DNA of 24,264 nucleotides from a virus. Positions 1 through 8,540 of this stretch are shown one piece after another. Each line of letters opens with the position of its first letter. The first letter of the stretch is position 1. Both the position numbers and the translations under genes were made by a program. Under the pieces are notes generated by a model that ran no database searches, was not told the origin of the DNA, and saw only the letters and a program-made list of their open reading frames with translations. Location of the stretch: the IMG/VR virus record IMGVR_UViG_3300009496_000072, positions 1-24,264 of that record. The stretch is one strand, 5' to 3'.

Positions 1-2
1 CT

Positions 3-539
3 AAAAAGAAAACAGCTTTAGAACAATTAGAAACATATAAACAATTAGAAACTGAATATAAAGCATATGAATATTATTTACAGACTGTAAAAAGAGATGG
101 TGTTCCATATGAATTAATTAAAAAAGCACTGCCTAAAATAGAAACTGAAATAAATAATGTTTTAGATCAAGTTGTTGATTTTAATATGGTATTAAATACA
201 GATGGTAGAAATATTAATGGCTATATAATATATGATGAAGATAATTTCTGGCCATTAGAATTAACATCTGGAATGGAAAGATTTATTTCTTCGTTAGCAA
301 TCCGTGTAGCATTAATTAACGTATCAGCTTTACCTAGACCTAATTTTATTGCAATTGATGAAGGATGGGGTAGTTTAGATAGAGAACATATTTCTTCTGT
401 AACAAATTTGTTTGAATATTTTAGATCAAAATTTGATTTTTCTATTATTATATCACATGTTGAATCAATGAGAGATATGGTAGACAACTTAATTGAAGTT
501 AATAAAATTGAAAATTTCAGTCATATTCAACATGTATGA
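3..539 (+). CDS. 46: Rad50/SbcC-like recombination ATPase subunit, C-terminal part (T4 gp46-like), 5' truncated
   Basis: The frame is open from the window edge, so only about the last 178 residues are present. The first ~60 visible residues are Lys/Glu/Leu-rich and look like the end of a coiled coil. Then come, in order, an ABC signature-like segment (TSGMERFISSL, near 267-299), a Walker B segment with D-loop (FIAIDEGWGSLD, near 345-380) and a switch-histidine segment (ISHVES). This is the C-terminal ATPase half of SMC/Rad50/SbcC proteins. In T4 the homologous gp46 pairs with the gp47 nuclease to resect DNA ends for recombination-dependent replication. The gp46 assignment rests on the phage context and the motif order; a generic SbcC homologue is the alternative. 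An internal ATG at 186 is not the true start, because the coiled coil continues upstream of it in frame. The gene ends 25 bases before the first structural gene. Confidence 0.8.
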   Translation, partial: KKKTALEQLETYKQLETEYKAYEYYLQTVKRDGVPYELIKKALPKIETEINNVLDQVVDFNMVLNTDGRNINGYIIYDEDNFWPLELTSGMERFISSLAIRVALINVSALPRPNFIAIDEGWGSLDREHISSVTNLFEYFRSKFDFSIIISHVESMRDMVDNLIEVNKIENFSHIQHV

Positions 540-547
540 TATTTATA
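540..547 (+). promoter_or_regulatory. TATTTATA late-promoter-like octamer upstream of the 1085-residue virion gene
   Basis: TATTTATA starts at the last base before the gap, followed by an A-rich run, 17 bases before the ATG at 565. It is one of eight identical intergenic copies. The promoter role is inferred from position and recurrence. Confidence 0.55.
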
Positions 548-564
548 AAAAAGAAACTTCATGA

Positions 565-3500
565 ATGGCTCGAAAACTTGCAACATATAAAGGGTATGAT
601 ACTTTAAATACTTATTATACTGATACATCATTATTATCTCCGGATATTTTTGATATTAGTTTTTTTCCAAATACATTAACAGTAGGTAAGAATTTAATTA
701 AGTTTCGTGGAAATTCTAACTCTTTAAAAGTAGGATCTATAATTGATATTGAAATTTTAGATTCAAACGGGGACACTATATATTCTGAATTTATAGATTA
801 TATAGACGATGATGGAGCAAGAGTTATATCAATTTTCATATATGAAGATACTGCGCCTGGAGACGCAACAGTATTTCTTGTAACAGAAATAACTAAAATT
901 AATAATCAATTAGTTCCTAATATTTTTAAAAATCAATTAAATGCAAAATGGTCAAGAACTATACCAGTTAATCCATTAGACTTAAATACATCTACAATTA
1001 TTTTTAATAACACTCCAAAAGTTACTATTTCTGAAAATGTAGGAGTTCAATTAAATAGAACATATAACAACGGACAATTTCCAATATATAATACCGGACA
1101 GATAAGTTTTATATCACAAAATAATCAACCAACTGCAATATTAACAGGAGGTAAATTTATTGGCGATATGATAAACGGTACATTGTCAGTACCAAATCCA
1201 ATTAATCCATTACCTACAATTGATATTAATGCTAATTCAACTGTATATACTAGTACTATTAGTAAAGTTTTAAATGATACTACATTACAATTAGATTTTC
1301 CATATCAGGTTTTTGATACACAAAGTAATTTTTCACATACATTTAATAGTTTTGATAATTCAACATATCAAATTGAGTACGAAGCATCCCCTCAATATAC
1401 TCCAACACAAAATTCTGAATCGTTTGCATTAATACAAATTTCTGACTTAGAACCTAACACAGGAGATATTTCTAGAATTAAAGTGTATTTAAATTCTGCA
1501 GGAACTGTAGGAACATTTGAGCAAGTTAATGATATATTACTACCAAATACTGAAATATTTATTGATTCAACATCATCATTGACTCCTGATAAATCTATAG
1601 GAATATTTGAAACTCAAAGTATTATTAATACATATTGGGAAGGACATTCATACCAAGGTAATACAGAAATAGCAGCACCTACATTAACTTGGACAACAAG
1701 TTCAATAAATAATGCAACTGCAATTACAGGAATATTAGATTTATCAAATTCAAATAACGTATATGCATTTCAATTAAAAGACCAATTTTCTGGTATTTTT
1801 GTAAGTCAATCAATGTATACAGTAACATTAGATGCATTTGCACAACGTGGATCTGATAATTTAAATCCTATATTATCAATTTATACATCTGGATCAGCAT
1901 TTACATTTGATACAACAGATAATTTCAATCAATCATTACCAAAAAAATTAGGTAAAAAGATTGGTGAAATAGAGTGTTTAGGTAATTCAAAAAGATATGA
2001 TGATATAACATTTGAATTTAATTCTGATCAATCTGGCAAGGGAGTATTATTATTTGTAATTGAATCAGGAAATTGGCAAATTTCTGATATTAGAACATTA
2101 ACTGATGCAGAATATGGATATACTCCAAATTATACAAGATTTAGAACAGAAATACCAACTAAAATTAAATCTGGCAATCAATTATCTTTTAAAATTGAAT
2201 ATTATAATCGATTAGGAGATAAATCAAATACTGTTAATTTTGTTAGAAATTTAAATTTTGAAGGTGGTAACAGATATATAGACGGCGGATTTTCAATGCT
2301 AACTGGATCTTTATTTGTTGCTAATACATTATCATCAGGTGTAGAAATTGCCGGTTTGAAAAATACAGGATATGTTAGATCTCTAGGGTATAACGGATTT
2401 AATCAAGCCCTAGGAACCGGTTCAGGAGGATTCTTATTGTTTTCCGGATCCGCATTACCATATCAAACTGAAACTACATATCAAGGTGTAGGATTAGAAA
2501 TGGTATCTAATGCAAATAATTATTTTAGATATAGAACAACTCCTAGTATTTTAGATATACACACAGAAACATTTTTCTTAGGTAATCCATCTACTCAATT
2601 CGTAAGCGGATCATCTGGTCAATTGGAAATATCATCTTCTGGATATCATATACAAGCAAATGGAGATATAACAGCTTCTAGATTTTTAATGGATGGCGGA
2701 ACTATAACAGATAACGTAACAATACTAGGATCATTATCTGCAAATAGTATTTTAACTCCTGCTACAATTAATGGATCGCCGTCAACACCAGCAAATGCAT
2801 CTTCTTCAATTAGTACAGATGGATTCGCAATATTTAAATCAGCTTCAATAGCAGGATTTACAATAACAGACGGAGAAATAATTTCTGCAGGTGCAGCAGA
2901 AGCATCGTCTAGTATAACAAATACAAATGTTAGCTTAACTAATTTTACTTTAACAGGCGGTATAGGAATAAATAATCCGGCGATATCATTACAAACATAT
3001 TCTGGATCTCCAACCAATGGATATGTCTTCTCCGGATACATTTCAAATGCAGGAGCTTCATTTAAAATAGGAGCAACATCATATGAAGTAGCACCTGCAA
3101 CATATACAGTTGGAGCTGGAACAATAACTTTAACGGGGGCATATCAAACTGGAGATCCATTTGGAGAAGGCTCACAAGGAAATTTTAGTTTTTACCAAAC
3201 AGATGCTCCATCTAACACAACATTTTTATCTGGATCAACAACAAATTTTCCAGCAATAGAATCTCCTATAGTATTAAAAGCATTAGGAGAAATAACTGCT
3301 AGCGCAGGAAAAATAGGAGGATTTCAAATTGGAACTTCATCACTTTCAACTGCAGGAGTAGAGATTAATGATTCTTCACAAAACTCATTTATTAGTTCTA
3401 GCAATTTCAATGTTAAACATACTGGTATAATGACTGCAAGTAATGCATTATTTGAAGGAGTTGCATTAGCAAATATTATTAGAGATAAAGCAGTAGTTAT

Positions 3501-3822
3501 AACTGCAGCTAATTCTTCTTCATATTTACAGTTTAATCCTCAAGTTGGTACTCCTCCTAGCGCTACAACAGCAGCTTTTTATAATATAGTATTAGATGGC
3601 TCTTTGGGAGGAGAAAAAGTTAGGAGAGCATTAATAGGATGTCCATTAAAAACAATAAGTAGCGGCGGAGGTCCGCCTACTACATATACTGTTGCTATAG
3701 CAGGAGTCAAACTACCAGATATTGGATCAACCACTTCTTTAGAATGTATAATAGAAATTTCTGGTTCTGGGATTGCTTTTCGAAATGATGTAGGACCATT
3801 TGCAGCTGGATTTTTAACATGA
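565..3822 (+). CDS. Large fibre/appendage-like virion protein
   Basis: This 1085-residue protein is rich in Ser, Thr, Asn, Gly and Ile, with hardly any Cys, and has no signal peptide or membrane segment. That composition is typical of trimeric beta-rich phage fibres and baseplate appendages. The first ~650 residues look like repeated beta-sandwich material. From about residue 690 the sequence changes to short repeated modules: GDITAS near 700, IAGFTITDGEI near 765, GEITASAGKIGGFQI near 908, and HTGIMTASNALFEG near 952. These GxITAS and GGFxI-type modules are known from many phage fibre proteins. The start at 565 is preceded by an A-rich, weakly GA-containing stretch; no better start is visible. 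Its exact place on the particle (baseplate, side fibre or neck whisker) cannot be read from sequence. The neighbouring 177-residue gene is probably a partner. Confidence 0.6.
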   Translation: MARKLATYKGYDTLNTYYTDTSLLSPDIFDISFFPNTLTVGKNLIKFRGNSNSLKVGSIIDIEILDSNGDTIYSEFIDYIDDDGARVISIFIYEDTAPGDATVFLVTEITKINNQLVPNIFKNQLNAKWSRTIPVNPLDLNTSTIIFNNTPKVTISENVGVQLNRTYNNGQFPIYNTGQISFISQNNQPTAILTGGKFIGDMINGTLSVPNPINPLPTIDINANSTVYTSTISKVLNDTTLQLDFPYQVFDTQSNFSHTFNSFDNSTYQIEYEASPQYTPTQNSESFALIQISDLEPNTGDISRIKVYLNSAGTVGTFEQVNDILLPNTEIFIDSTSSLTPDKSIGIFETQSIINTYWEGHSYQGNTEIAAPTLTWTTSSINNATAITGILDLSNSNNVYAFQLKDQFSGIFVSQSMYTVTLDAFAQRGSDNLNPILSIYTSGSAFTFDTTDNFNQSLPKKLGKKIGEIECLGNSKRYDDITFEFNSDQSGKGVLLFVIESGNWQISDIRTLTDAEYGYTPNYTRFRTEIPTKIKSGNQLSFKIEYYNRLGDKSNTVNFVRNLNFEGGNRYIDGGFSMLTGSLFVANTLSSGVEIAGLKNTGYVRSLGYNGFNQALGTGSGGFLLFSGSALPYQTETTYQGVGLEMVSNANNYFRYRTTPSILDIHTETFFLGNPSTQFVSGSSGQLEISSSGYHIQANGDITASRFLMDGGTITDNVTILGSLSANSILTPATINGSPSTPANASSSISTDGFAIFKSASIAGFTITDGEIISAGAAEASSSITNTNVSLTNFTLTGGIGINNPAISLQTYSGSPTNGYVFSGYISNAGASFKIGATSYEVAPATYTVGAGTITLTGAYQTGDPFGEGSQGNFSFYQTDAPSNTTFLSGSTTNFPAIESPIVLKALGEITASAGKIGGFQIGTSSLSTAGVEINDSSQNSFISSSNFNVKHTGIMTASNALFEGVALANIIRDKAVVITAANSSSYLQFNPQVGTPPSATTAAFYNIVLDGSLGGEKVRRALIGCPLKTISSGGGPPTTYTVAIAGVKLPDIGSTTSLECIIEISGSGIAFRNDVGPFAAGFLT

Positions 3823-3844
3823 TTATAATAGAAAGAAATATTTT

Positions 3845-4378
3845 ATGGGATTAACAAGCTACGTAACAATTGATGACGGCACTGTCTTAAAAGCAACTCC
3901 AATTAATGGTAATCCTAATGCAATTGGAATCGTAACAGGCACTCAAGAACCATTTACTAAAACATTTAAAGATGGAATAACTGTAGAAGGTTCGTTAGGA
4001 ACAGATATAAATTTAAAAAGTAATGTTCATATAAGTGGGAGTATCACATATCAAAATATTAACCGATATAGTGGAGGAACTACTACAATTGGTTCTAATT
4101 TAAGTTCAAATCAATCAATATATTTATTATCTCCAACTAGTGGTACAGTTACTATTGCTTTACCATATTTAGGAGGAGCAAGTACTAACTATGATTCCCA
4201 ATTAATAATAATAAAAAAACTAACCAGTACTGGTACTGTATCAATTAATCCAGCTGGTCCAACAACAGTAGACGGATCTACCAGTATGTCAGCAACAGCA
4301 CAATATTCATTTATACAATTATTACAAGATGGTCCTTCTAATAGTTGGATTGTAATTGCAAACAATGGATTTTCATAA
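3845..4378 (+). CDS. Small fibre-like virion protein
   Basis: This 177-residue protein lies 22 bases after the large fibre-like gene, with a weak GAAAG upstream. The N-terminal half (DGTVLKATPINGN, then GITVEGSLGTDINLKSNVHISGSITY) reads as short beta strands with a stalk-like hydrophobic periodicity. The C-terminal half (from about residue 78) alternates Ser/Thr/Gly turns with strands and ends in SWIVIANNGFS, a pattern common at the compact C-terminal tips of phage fibre proteins. I do not recognise the family. Context and composition suggest a partner or tip protein of the preceding gene product. No catalytic motif, signal peptide or membrane segment is visible. Confidence 0.5.
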   Translation: MGLTSYVTIDDGTVLKATPINGNPNAIGIVTGTQEPFTKTFKDGITVEGSLGTDINLKSNVHISGSITYQNINRYSGGTTTIGSNLSSNQSIYLLSPTSGTVTIALPYLGGASTNYDSQLIIIKKLTSTGTVSINPAGPTTVDGSTSMSATAQYSFIQLLQDGPSNSWIVIANNGFS

Positions 4379-4384
4379 CAAACA

Positions 4385-4392
4385 TATTTATA
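4385..4392 (+). promoter_or_regulatory. TATTTATA late-promoter-like octamer immediately before a start codon
   Basis: TATTTATA lies only 4 bases before the ATG at 4397, and no ribosome binding site fits in between. If this is a -10-like element, the transcript would begin at or just after the ATG, so the message would be leaderless or the gene would depend on upstream transcripts. Confidence 0.45.
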
Positions 4393-4396
4393 TAAA

Positions 4397-6670
4397 ATGA
4401 ATAACGTAACAGTATTATTTCCAGGAGGCTTCAAGCCAATAACCGGAGCACATATGGCTCTTGCTCAAAGATACGCTCAAAATCCTAGTGTTGACAAAGT
4501 TATCATGTTAATAGGTCCTAAAGAGCGAGACGGTATAACAAGAAATACAAGTATTAAAATGTTTAATTTGTTAAATAGAAACAATAATATTGAAATACAA
4601 TCAACAGATTTTAATTCGCCTATTATGGCTGCATATGAATATCTATTTTCATTACCAGAAAACGCTCAAGGTCAATTTGCATTAGCTGCATCAGAAAAAG
4701 ATGAAGATTATGTTCGAGTAAAAACATTTCTACCAAATGTAGATAAGTATAAATTAACTGGTGATAGAAAAGGAAGAAAAATCCCAGTTGGTATTGATGC
4801 AGTTGAATTAACAGTTTCTGTAGACCCTTTAAAATATGATGATGGTAATGCAATATCAGCATCTGCCGTAAGAGCAGCCTTAAATGCAGATGCATATAGT
4901 AAATTTAAAGAAAGTTATCCTGGATATGATGAATCTATTATAAAAAATATTTGGCAAATGCTTGGCGGAGCTCCAACATATGGAGATGTAATGGGATCTG
5001 AAATTAAAAAAAGCATTAAAGACATTGAAGATGGTGATGTAATATTATTAGACAATGGTAATAAGTTTAAGGTAGATTATATAGATCCATGGAGTGCCGG
5101 CGGTAGAATAATTAACGGTACAGATCTTGAAACAGGTAAAAAAGGAAAGTTAAAAATTAAGTTCTTAACACCAAGAGGGAATACAGGCCTCGCAGATGAT
5201 ACCATGTTAACAGTATTAAAAGAATCATTAACTATGAAAGAATGGTTCTTGCAAGAATTTGAAAATAATGCAAATGAAATAGCAGAACAAATGGGAGTTG
5301 GATATATGACTCCAAAGGGAGCTGTAGCACATCAAAAGAAAATTAAAAAACTTAGAAAATTTCTTGACAAGAAAAATGATCGTGGATTTACATATGATTT
5401 TGATGAATATCCGAAAACTGTATTTGGAACAAAATATTTAAATGAAGGTGGATTAGCTGGTCATATGTCACATCCATTTGATATGAATAGATCACAATCA
5501 TTAACATTTGCAGATTTCAAAGAAATGATCGCACGTGGATTACAAGGTAGATTAGATATTGAAAACACCGTTACTGAAAAAACAGATGGACAAAATATTT
5601 TTATGACTTTTAAAGACGGAGCAGTTAAATTTGCTAGAAATGGCGGAGAACGTGTAAATCCATTAACTGTTAAAGAATTACAAGCAAAGTTTGCAGGAAG
5701 AGGTAATATATCAGACGCATTTGGAGAAGCCGGAACAGATTTAGCAGCTGCTTTTGCAAAAGTAGGATTAGAAAAATTACAAAGTATTTTTCAAAATGGC
5801 AAGGTATTTGCTAATATGGAAATTATATATCCGCCAACAAAAAATGTTATATCATATGAAGCAGCATATTTGCAATTTCATAATCTTGTAGAATTTGATG
5901 AAAAAGGAAAAATTGTACAAACTGATTTAACCGGTGGTGCTGTTGTACAAAAAGCTGTAACAGACGCAAACTCAGATTTACAAAATACATTTAATTTAAT
6001 TCCACCTCAAAAAATTAAATTAGGCCAAATTGAAAATTTTCAAGACTATCAAGATGCATTATTCAATGAATTAAATCAACTACGTGACAAATATAATCTA
6101 AAAGACACAGATACAGTTTCAGAGTATCACAAATCATGGTGGAGAGATATTATACGAGCTAAAGCAAATGAGTTTAATTATAATATACCTAACGAAGTAA
6201 TAGATATATTAATGAATAGATGGGCATATAATATTAAATCACCTAACGTCTCTGCAGTAGCTAAAATGATAGACAATGCAGAGTTTGTAGAATGGATGAG
6301 AGGGTTTGATAAAAAAGACTTTAAAAAATATATAAAAGACAATATACAGCCATTTGAATCAATATTCTTAAAATTAGGTGCAGAAATAATGAAGAATGTA
6401 TCTAATTTTTTAGCACCGAATCCTGCAAAAGCTGTACAAGATATTAGAAAAGAAATTGCACAAATAATTCGCACATTGAGATCTACTAATGATATATCAA
6501 AAATGGAATTACTAAAAACTCAATTGGATAAAATTAAAAGATTAGGCGGATTCGAAAAAATAGTTCCGGTAGAAGGAATTGTATTTGTATATGGAGGTAA
6601 TACATATAAACTAACTGGAGCATTTGCTCCGCTAAACCAAATATTAGGAACATTAAAGTATTCTAGATAA
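4397..6670 (+). CDS. Two-domain protein: HIGH-type nucleotidylyltransferase fused to a ligase-like covalent nucleotidyltransferase
   Basis: A 757-residue protein. N-terminal domain (about 1-190): FPGGFKPITGAH with T16-x-x-H19 matches the (T/H)xGH loop of the cytidylyl/adenylyltransferase superfamily (as in PPAT and NMNAT), with Ala in place of the usual Gly. ISASAVRAAL (R159) matches the second superfamily motif, ISxTxxR. C-terminal region: EKTDGQN (K395, D397, G398) resembles the KxDG nucleotidylation motif I of DNA/RNA ligases. NMEIIYP (E475) resembles motif III, VEGIVF (E726) motif IV and YKLTG (K738) motif V. A block with GGLAGHMSHPF precedes motif I. About 250 residues separate motifs III and IV, longer than in small RNA ligases, so an insertion is likely. 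The substrate is unknown; nucleotide-cofactor chemistry or nucleic-acid end repair are both possible. It resembles large phage proteins I recall being catalogued as a domain of unknown function (possibly DUF6267). The start is fixed by the first beta strand directly after the ATG. Confidence 0.65.
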   Translation: MNNVTVLFPGGFKPITGAHMALAQRYAQNPSVDKVIMLIGPKERDGITRNTSIKMFNLLNRNNNIEIQSTDFNSPIMAAYEYLFSLPENAQGQFALAASEKDEDYVRVKTFLPNVDKYKLTGDRKGRKIPVGIDAVELTVSVDPLKYDDGNAISASAVRAALNADAYSKFKESYPGYDESIIKNIWQMLGGAPTYGDVMGSEIKKSIKDIEDGDVILLDNGNKFKVDYIDPWSAGGRIINGTDLETGKKGKLKIKFLTPRGNTGLADDTMLTVLKESLTMKEWFLQEFENNANEIAEQMGVGYMTPKGAVAHQKKIKKLRKFLDKKNDRGFTYDFDEYPKTVFGTKYLNEGGLAGHMSHPFDMNRSQSLTFADFKEMIARGLQGRLDIENTVTEKTDGQNIFMTFKDGAVKFARNGGERVNPLTVKELQAKFAGRGNISDAFGEAGTDLAAAFAKVGLEKLQSIFQNGKVFANMEIIYPPTKNVISYEAAYLQFHNLVEFDEKGKIVQTDLTGGAVVQKAVTDANSDLQNTFNLIPPQKIKLGQIENFQDYQDALFNELNQLRDKYNLKDTDTVSEYHKSWWRDIIRAKANEFNYNIPNEVIDILMNRWAYNIKSPNVSAVAKMIDNAEFVEWMRGFDKKDFKKYIKDNIQPFESIFLKLGAEIMKNVSNFLAPNPAKAVQDIRKEIAQIIRTLRSTNDISKMELLKTQLDKIKRLGGFEKIVPVEGIVFVYGGNTYKLTGAFAPLNQILGTLKYSR

Positions 6671-6678
6671 TATTTATA
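6671..6678 (+). promoter_or_regulatory. TATTTATA late-promoter-like octamer upstream of the acidic Pro/Glu-rich gene
   Basis: TATTTATATAAAAG directly follows the stop codon at 6670, 27 bases before the ATG at 6706. Same octamer and A-rich 3' flank as the other copies. Confidence 0.55.
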
Positions 6679-6705
6679 TAAAAGAAAATAACAGGACATA
6701 ATAAT

Positions 6706-7572
6706 ATGGCAAAGTATAAACAACCAAAAAATGATAAGTATAAATCCAGAAAAGATTTAAAAGATTATACAATTGATAAAGATGTTGAAGGAATGGTACC
6801 AAATGCATCTGGAGAACCAATGCCTGAAGTTCCTAGAAAAGACGATAAAGAAGTTATTGACGATGTTGAAAACATGGTACCTAAAGTAAAAGATTCTGAT
6901 AAAATATATATTACTAAAGAATTGCAAGACGGTGATCCTAAAATGCCATCTAATGCATTAAAAACATTAGTTAAAAATCAAGAAGAAGATGCAAAAGAAT
7001 TAATTGATACATTATCAAAAAAGGATGGTGGCTATATGACACAAATAGAAAAATTAACAAAAGAACAAAAAGAAAAGCTAGTTAAAGAAATTGTAAAAAG
7101 AAAAGTTTCAAAATTTTTATCTGAGCAAGCTTTAAACACATTAAAAAATGAGCAAGATAAACAAACAGAGCCAGCAGACGAAGAACCAATAGAAGAACCC
7201 GTTGCTGATACTCCAGAACCTACTCCTGCTCCAGAAGCACCTGCAGAACCAGCTGATGCACCAGAAGCTCCAGTAGAACCAGAAGAAGCACCAGAACCAG
7301 AAGAGGCACCAGAACCAGAAGAGGAACCAATTCCAAATCCAGAAGGTGGAGAAGATGCCGAAAAACCTAATACAGGAGGAGATCCTAGAGTTTCTAAATT
7401 TATTGAAGCAATGGAACAAAAAGGCGGAACTTTAGCACAAGTTACATTAATGATGAAAACTATGAATCAATTTTTAGGCGAAAAAGAACCAAAAAATAAA
7501 ATACAATTTTTAGCATTCATGAAAAAATTAGTTGATAAATCTTTACAAAAGATGGATCCTAAAGATTTATAA
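6706..7572 (+). CDS. Acidic Pro/Glu-rich protein of unknown function, possible prohead-core component
   Basis: I do not recognise this 288-residue protein. The N-terminus is Lys-rich (about 1-25) and carries a duplicated short motif, DVEGMVP at 26-32 and DVENMVP at 53-59. Residues 85-150 look helical. Residues about 152-212 are a low-complexity Pro/Glu/Ala linker with EAPEPE repeats. The last 60 residues (PRVSKFIEAMEQKGG to DPKDL) look like a compact helical domain. There is no membrane segment or signal peptide. The composition of the linker resembles the acidic part of the gp22-like scaffold at 15738, which makes a scaffold or core role conceivable, but this is inference from composition only. 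A start at 6706 fits; an ACAGGA lies about 13 bases upstream, which is distant for a ribosome binding site. Confidence 0.55.
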   Translation: MAKYKQPKNDKYKSRKDLKDYTIDKDVEGMVPNASGEPMPEVPRKDDKEVIDDVENMVPKVKDSDKIYITKELQDGDPKMPSNALKTLVKNQEEDAKELIDTLSKKDGGYMTQIEKLTKEQKEKLVKEIVKRKVSKFLSEQALNTLKNEQDKQTEPADEEPIEEPVADTPEPTPAPEAPAEPADAPEAPVEPEEAPEPEEAPEPEEEPIPNPEGGEDAEKPNTGGDPRVSKFIEAMEQKGGTLAQVTLMMKTMNQFLGEKEPKNKIQFLAFMKKLVDKSLQKMDPKDL

Positions 7573-7594
7573 TACAATAATTAAAATTTAATTT

Positions 7595-8227
7595 ATGGCA
7601 AAGAAGTTACAAAACGTTAAAGCCGTCCAAAAGATGTTGGATGGTACCCATGCTTTTCAAACAAAACGAACTCACGGATTTTCAGACGCAAAACAAAAAG
7701 CTGAAAAAAATAAAAAACGTGAAATTGGAGAAATTTGGGAAGAAGAAATAAATGGTACTATATATACTATAGAACAACAAAATGGATTTCGTGTAAAAAA
7801 ACCAAAAAACTCAGTAGCTAACGAGATACGAGATTATCTTAAATCATATCCAAATTGTCAAAAAACCTGTTGTAAAACAGAATTTGGCGCAGTTGATGAA
7901 AAAATGAGAGTTATTCATGGAATGTGTCTTGATTGTGTTATTGACATGGAACATGAATTAAAAAAACAAGGTAAATACGAAGAGTACGAGCGCAAAAAAA
8001 TGACTGAAAATGCAATGTCTTGGTTAAAAAGAGCAGAACAAGATATTGAAATATTAAAAAAAGCATATACAGAAGCTTCGAGTAATGTAATGAATGCAGA
8101 TGGATTATTAGAACATTGGTCAGCTAAAATGACCCAAGAAGAGTTTGATGAAAAAATACAAAACGGATTTAATGAATTTAAAGAAAAATTTTTAAATAAT
8201 ATAAACACAAAGGAAAAAAATGATTAA
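7595..8227 (+). CDS. Small protein with a Cys cluster (putative zinc-binding), unknown function
   Basis: This 210-residue protein opens with a basic segment (VQKMLDGTHAFQTKRTHGF, residues 11-29), then has a short beta region (GEIWEEEINGTIYTIEQQNGFRVKK, residues 45-69, here split by charged residues). A Cys cluster follows: C88, C92, C93, then C111 and C114 (CLDC), a spacing that would fit one zinc site. The C-terminal half (about 115-205) is highly charged and helical, probably coiled coil. In T4 the small terminase subunit lies just before the large subunit. This gene is three genes upstream of the terminase here, so small terminase is one candidate, but no signature supports it. No Shine-Dalgarno sequence is visible upstream. 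It overlaps the next gene by 8 bases, suggesting translational coupling. Confidence 0.55.
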   Translation: MAKKLQNVKAVQKMLDGTHAFQTKRTHGFSDAKQKAEKNKKREIGEIWEEEINGTIYTIEQQNGFRVKKPKNSVANEIRDYLKSYPNCQKTCCKTEFGAVDEKMRVIHGMCLDCVIDMEHELKKQGKYEEYERKKMTENAMSWLKRAEQDIEILKKAYTEASSNVMNADGLLEHWSAKMTQEEFDEKIQNGFNEFKEKFLNNINTKEKND

Positions 8228-8540
8228 GAAATATTGGAAATTAATAGCAGGAGCAATTGCTGGAATATTTGGTTTACTTTTTATATTTGGAAAAAAGTCT
8301 AACAACAAAAAAGCTATAGCTGCAAAAAAGAAAATTGATACGAATAATGTAGAGATTAATAAATTAGATGGTAAAGTTGAAGAAATTAAAAAACAAAAAG
8401 CTGTTGCAAAGAAAAAAGTAACAACCACAAAGAAACAATTGGAAGCAACAAAAACTAAAAAATCTGCTCCTAAAAAATCAGCACCAAAAAAATCAGTAAA
8501 ATCTGCTAAGGCAAATATTAAAAAGAAAATTAGGAAATGA
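8220..8540 (+). CDS. Small Lys-rich protein with one N-terminal membrane segment
   Basis: This 106-residue protein has a short basic N-terminus (MIKKYWK), one hydrophobic segment (about 8-24, LIAGAIAGIFGLLFIFG), then an extremely Lys-rich tail. Residues 32-75 have heptad-like spacing suggestive of a coiled coil. Residues 82-97 carry the near-repeat SAPKKSAPKKS, similar in style to histone-H1-like tails. AAAGGA lies 7-12 bases upstream of the ATG, inside the previous gene. Its end overlaps the next gene as ATGA. A single N-terminal membrane segment followed by a charged coiled coil is the layout of an inner-membrane spanin, and the overlap with a secreted-looking gene would suit that. A holin or a membrane-tethered DNA-binding protein cannot be excluded. 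Confidence 0.55.
   Translation: MIKKYWKLIAGAIAGIFGLLFIFGKKSNNKKAIAAKKKIDTNNVEINKLDGKVEEIKKQKAVAKKKVTTTKKQLEATKTKKSAPKKSAPKKSVKSAKANIKKKIRK

Noticed and set aside
186-539. ATG at 186 as the true start of the gp46-like gene
   Set aside because: The same frame is open to the window edge and codes for coiled-coil sequence upstream. The ATPase half could not stand alone without its N-terminal Walker A part.
2646-3041. Minus-strand open frame of 131 codons inside the large fibre-like gene
   Set aside because: Antisense to a repetitive, intact coding frame; its composition mirrors the sense repeats.
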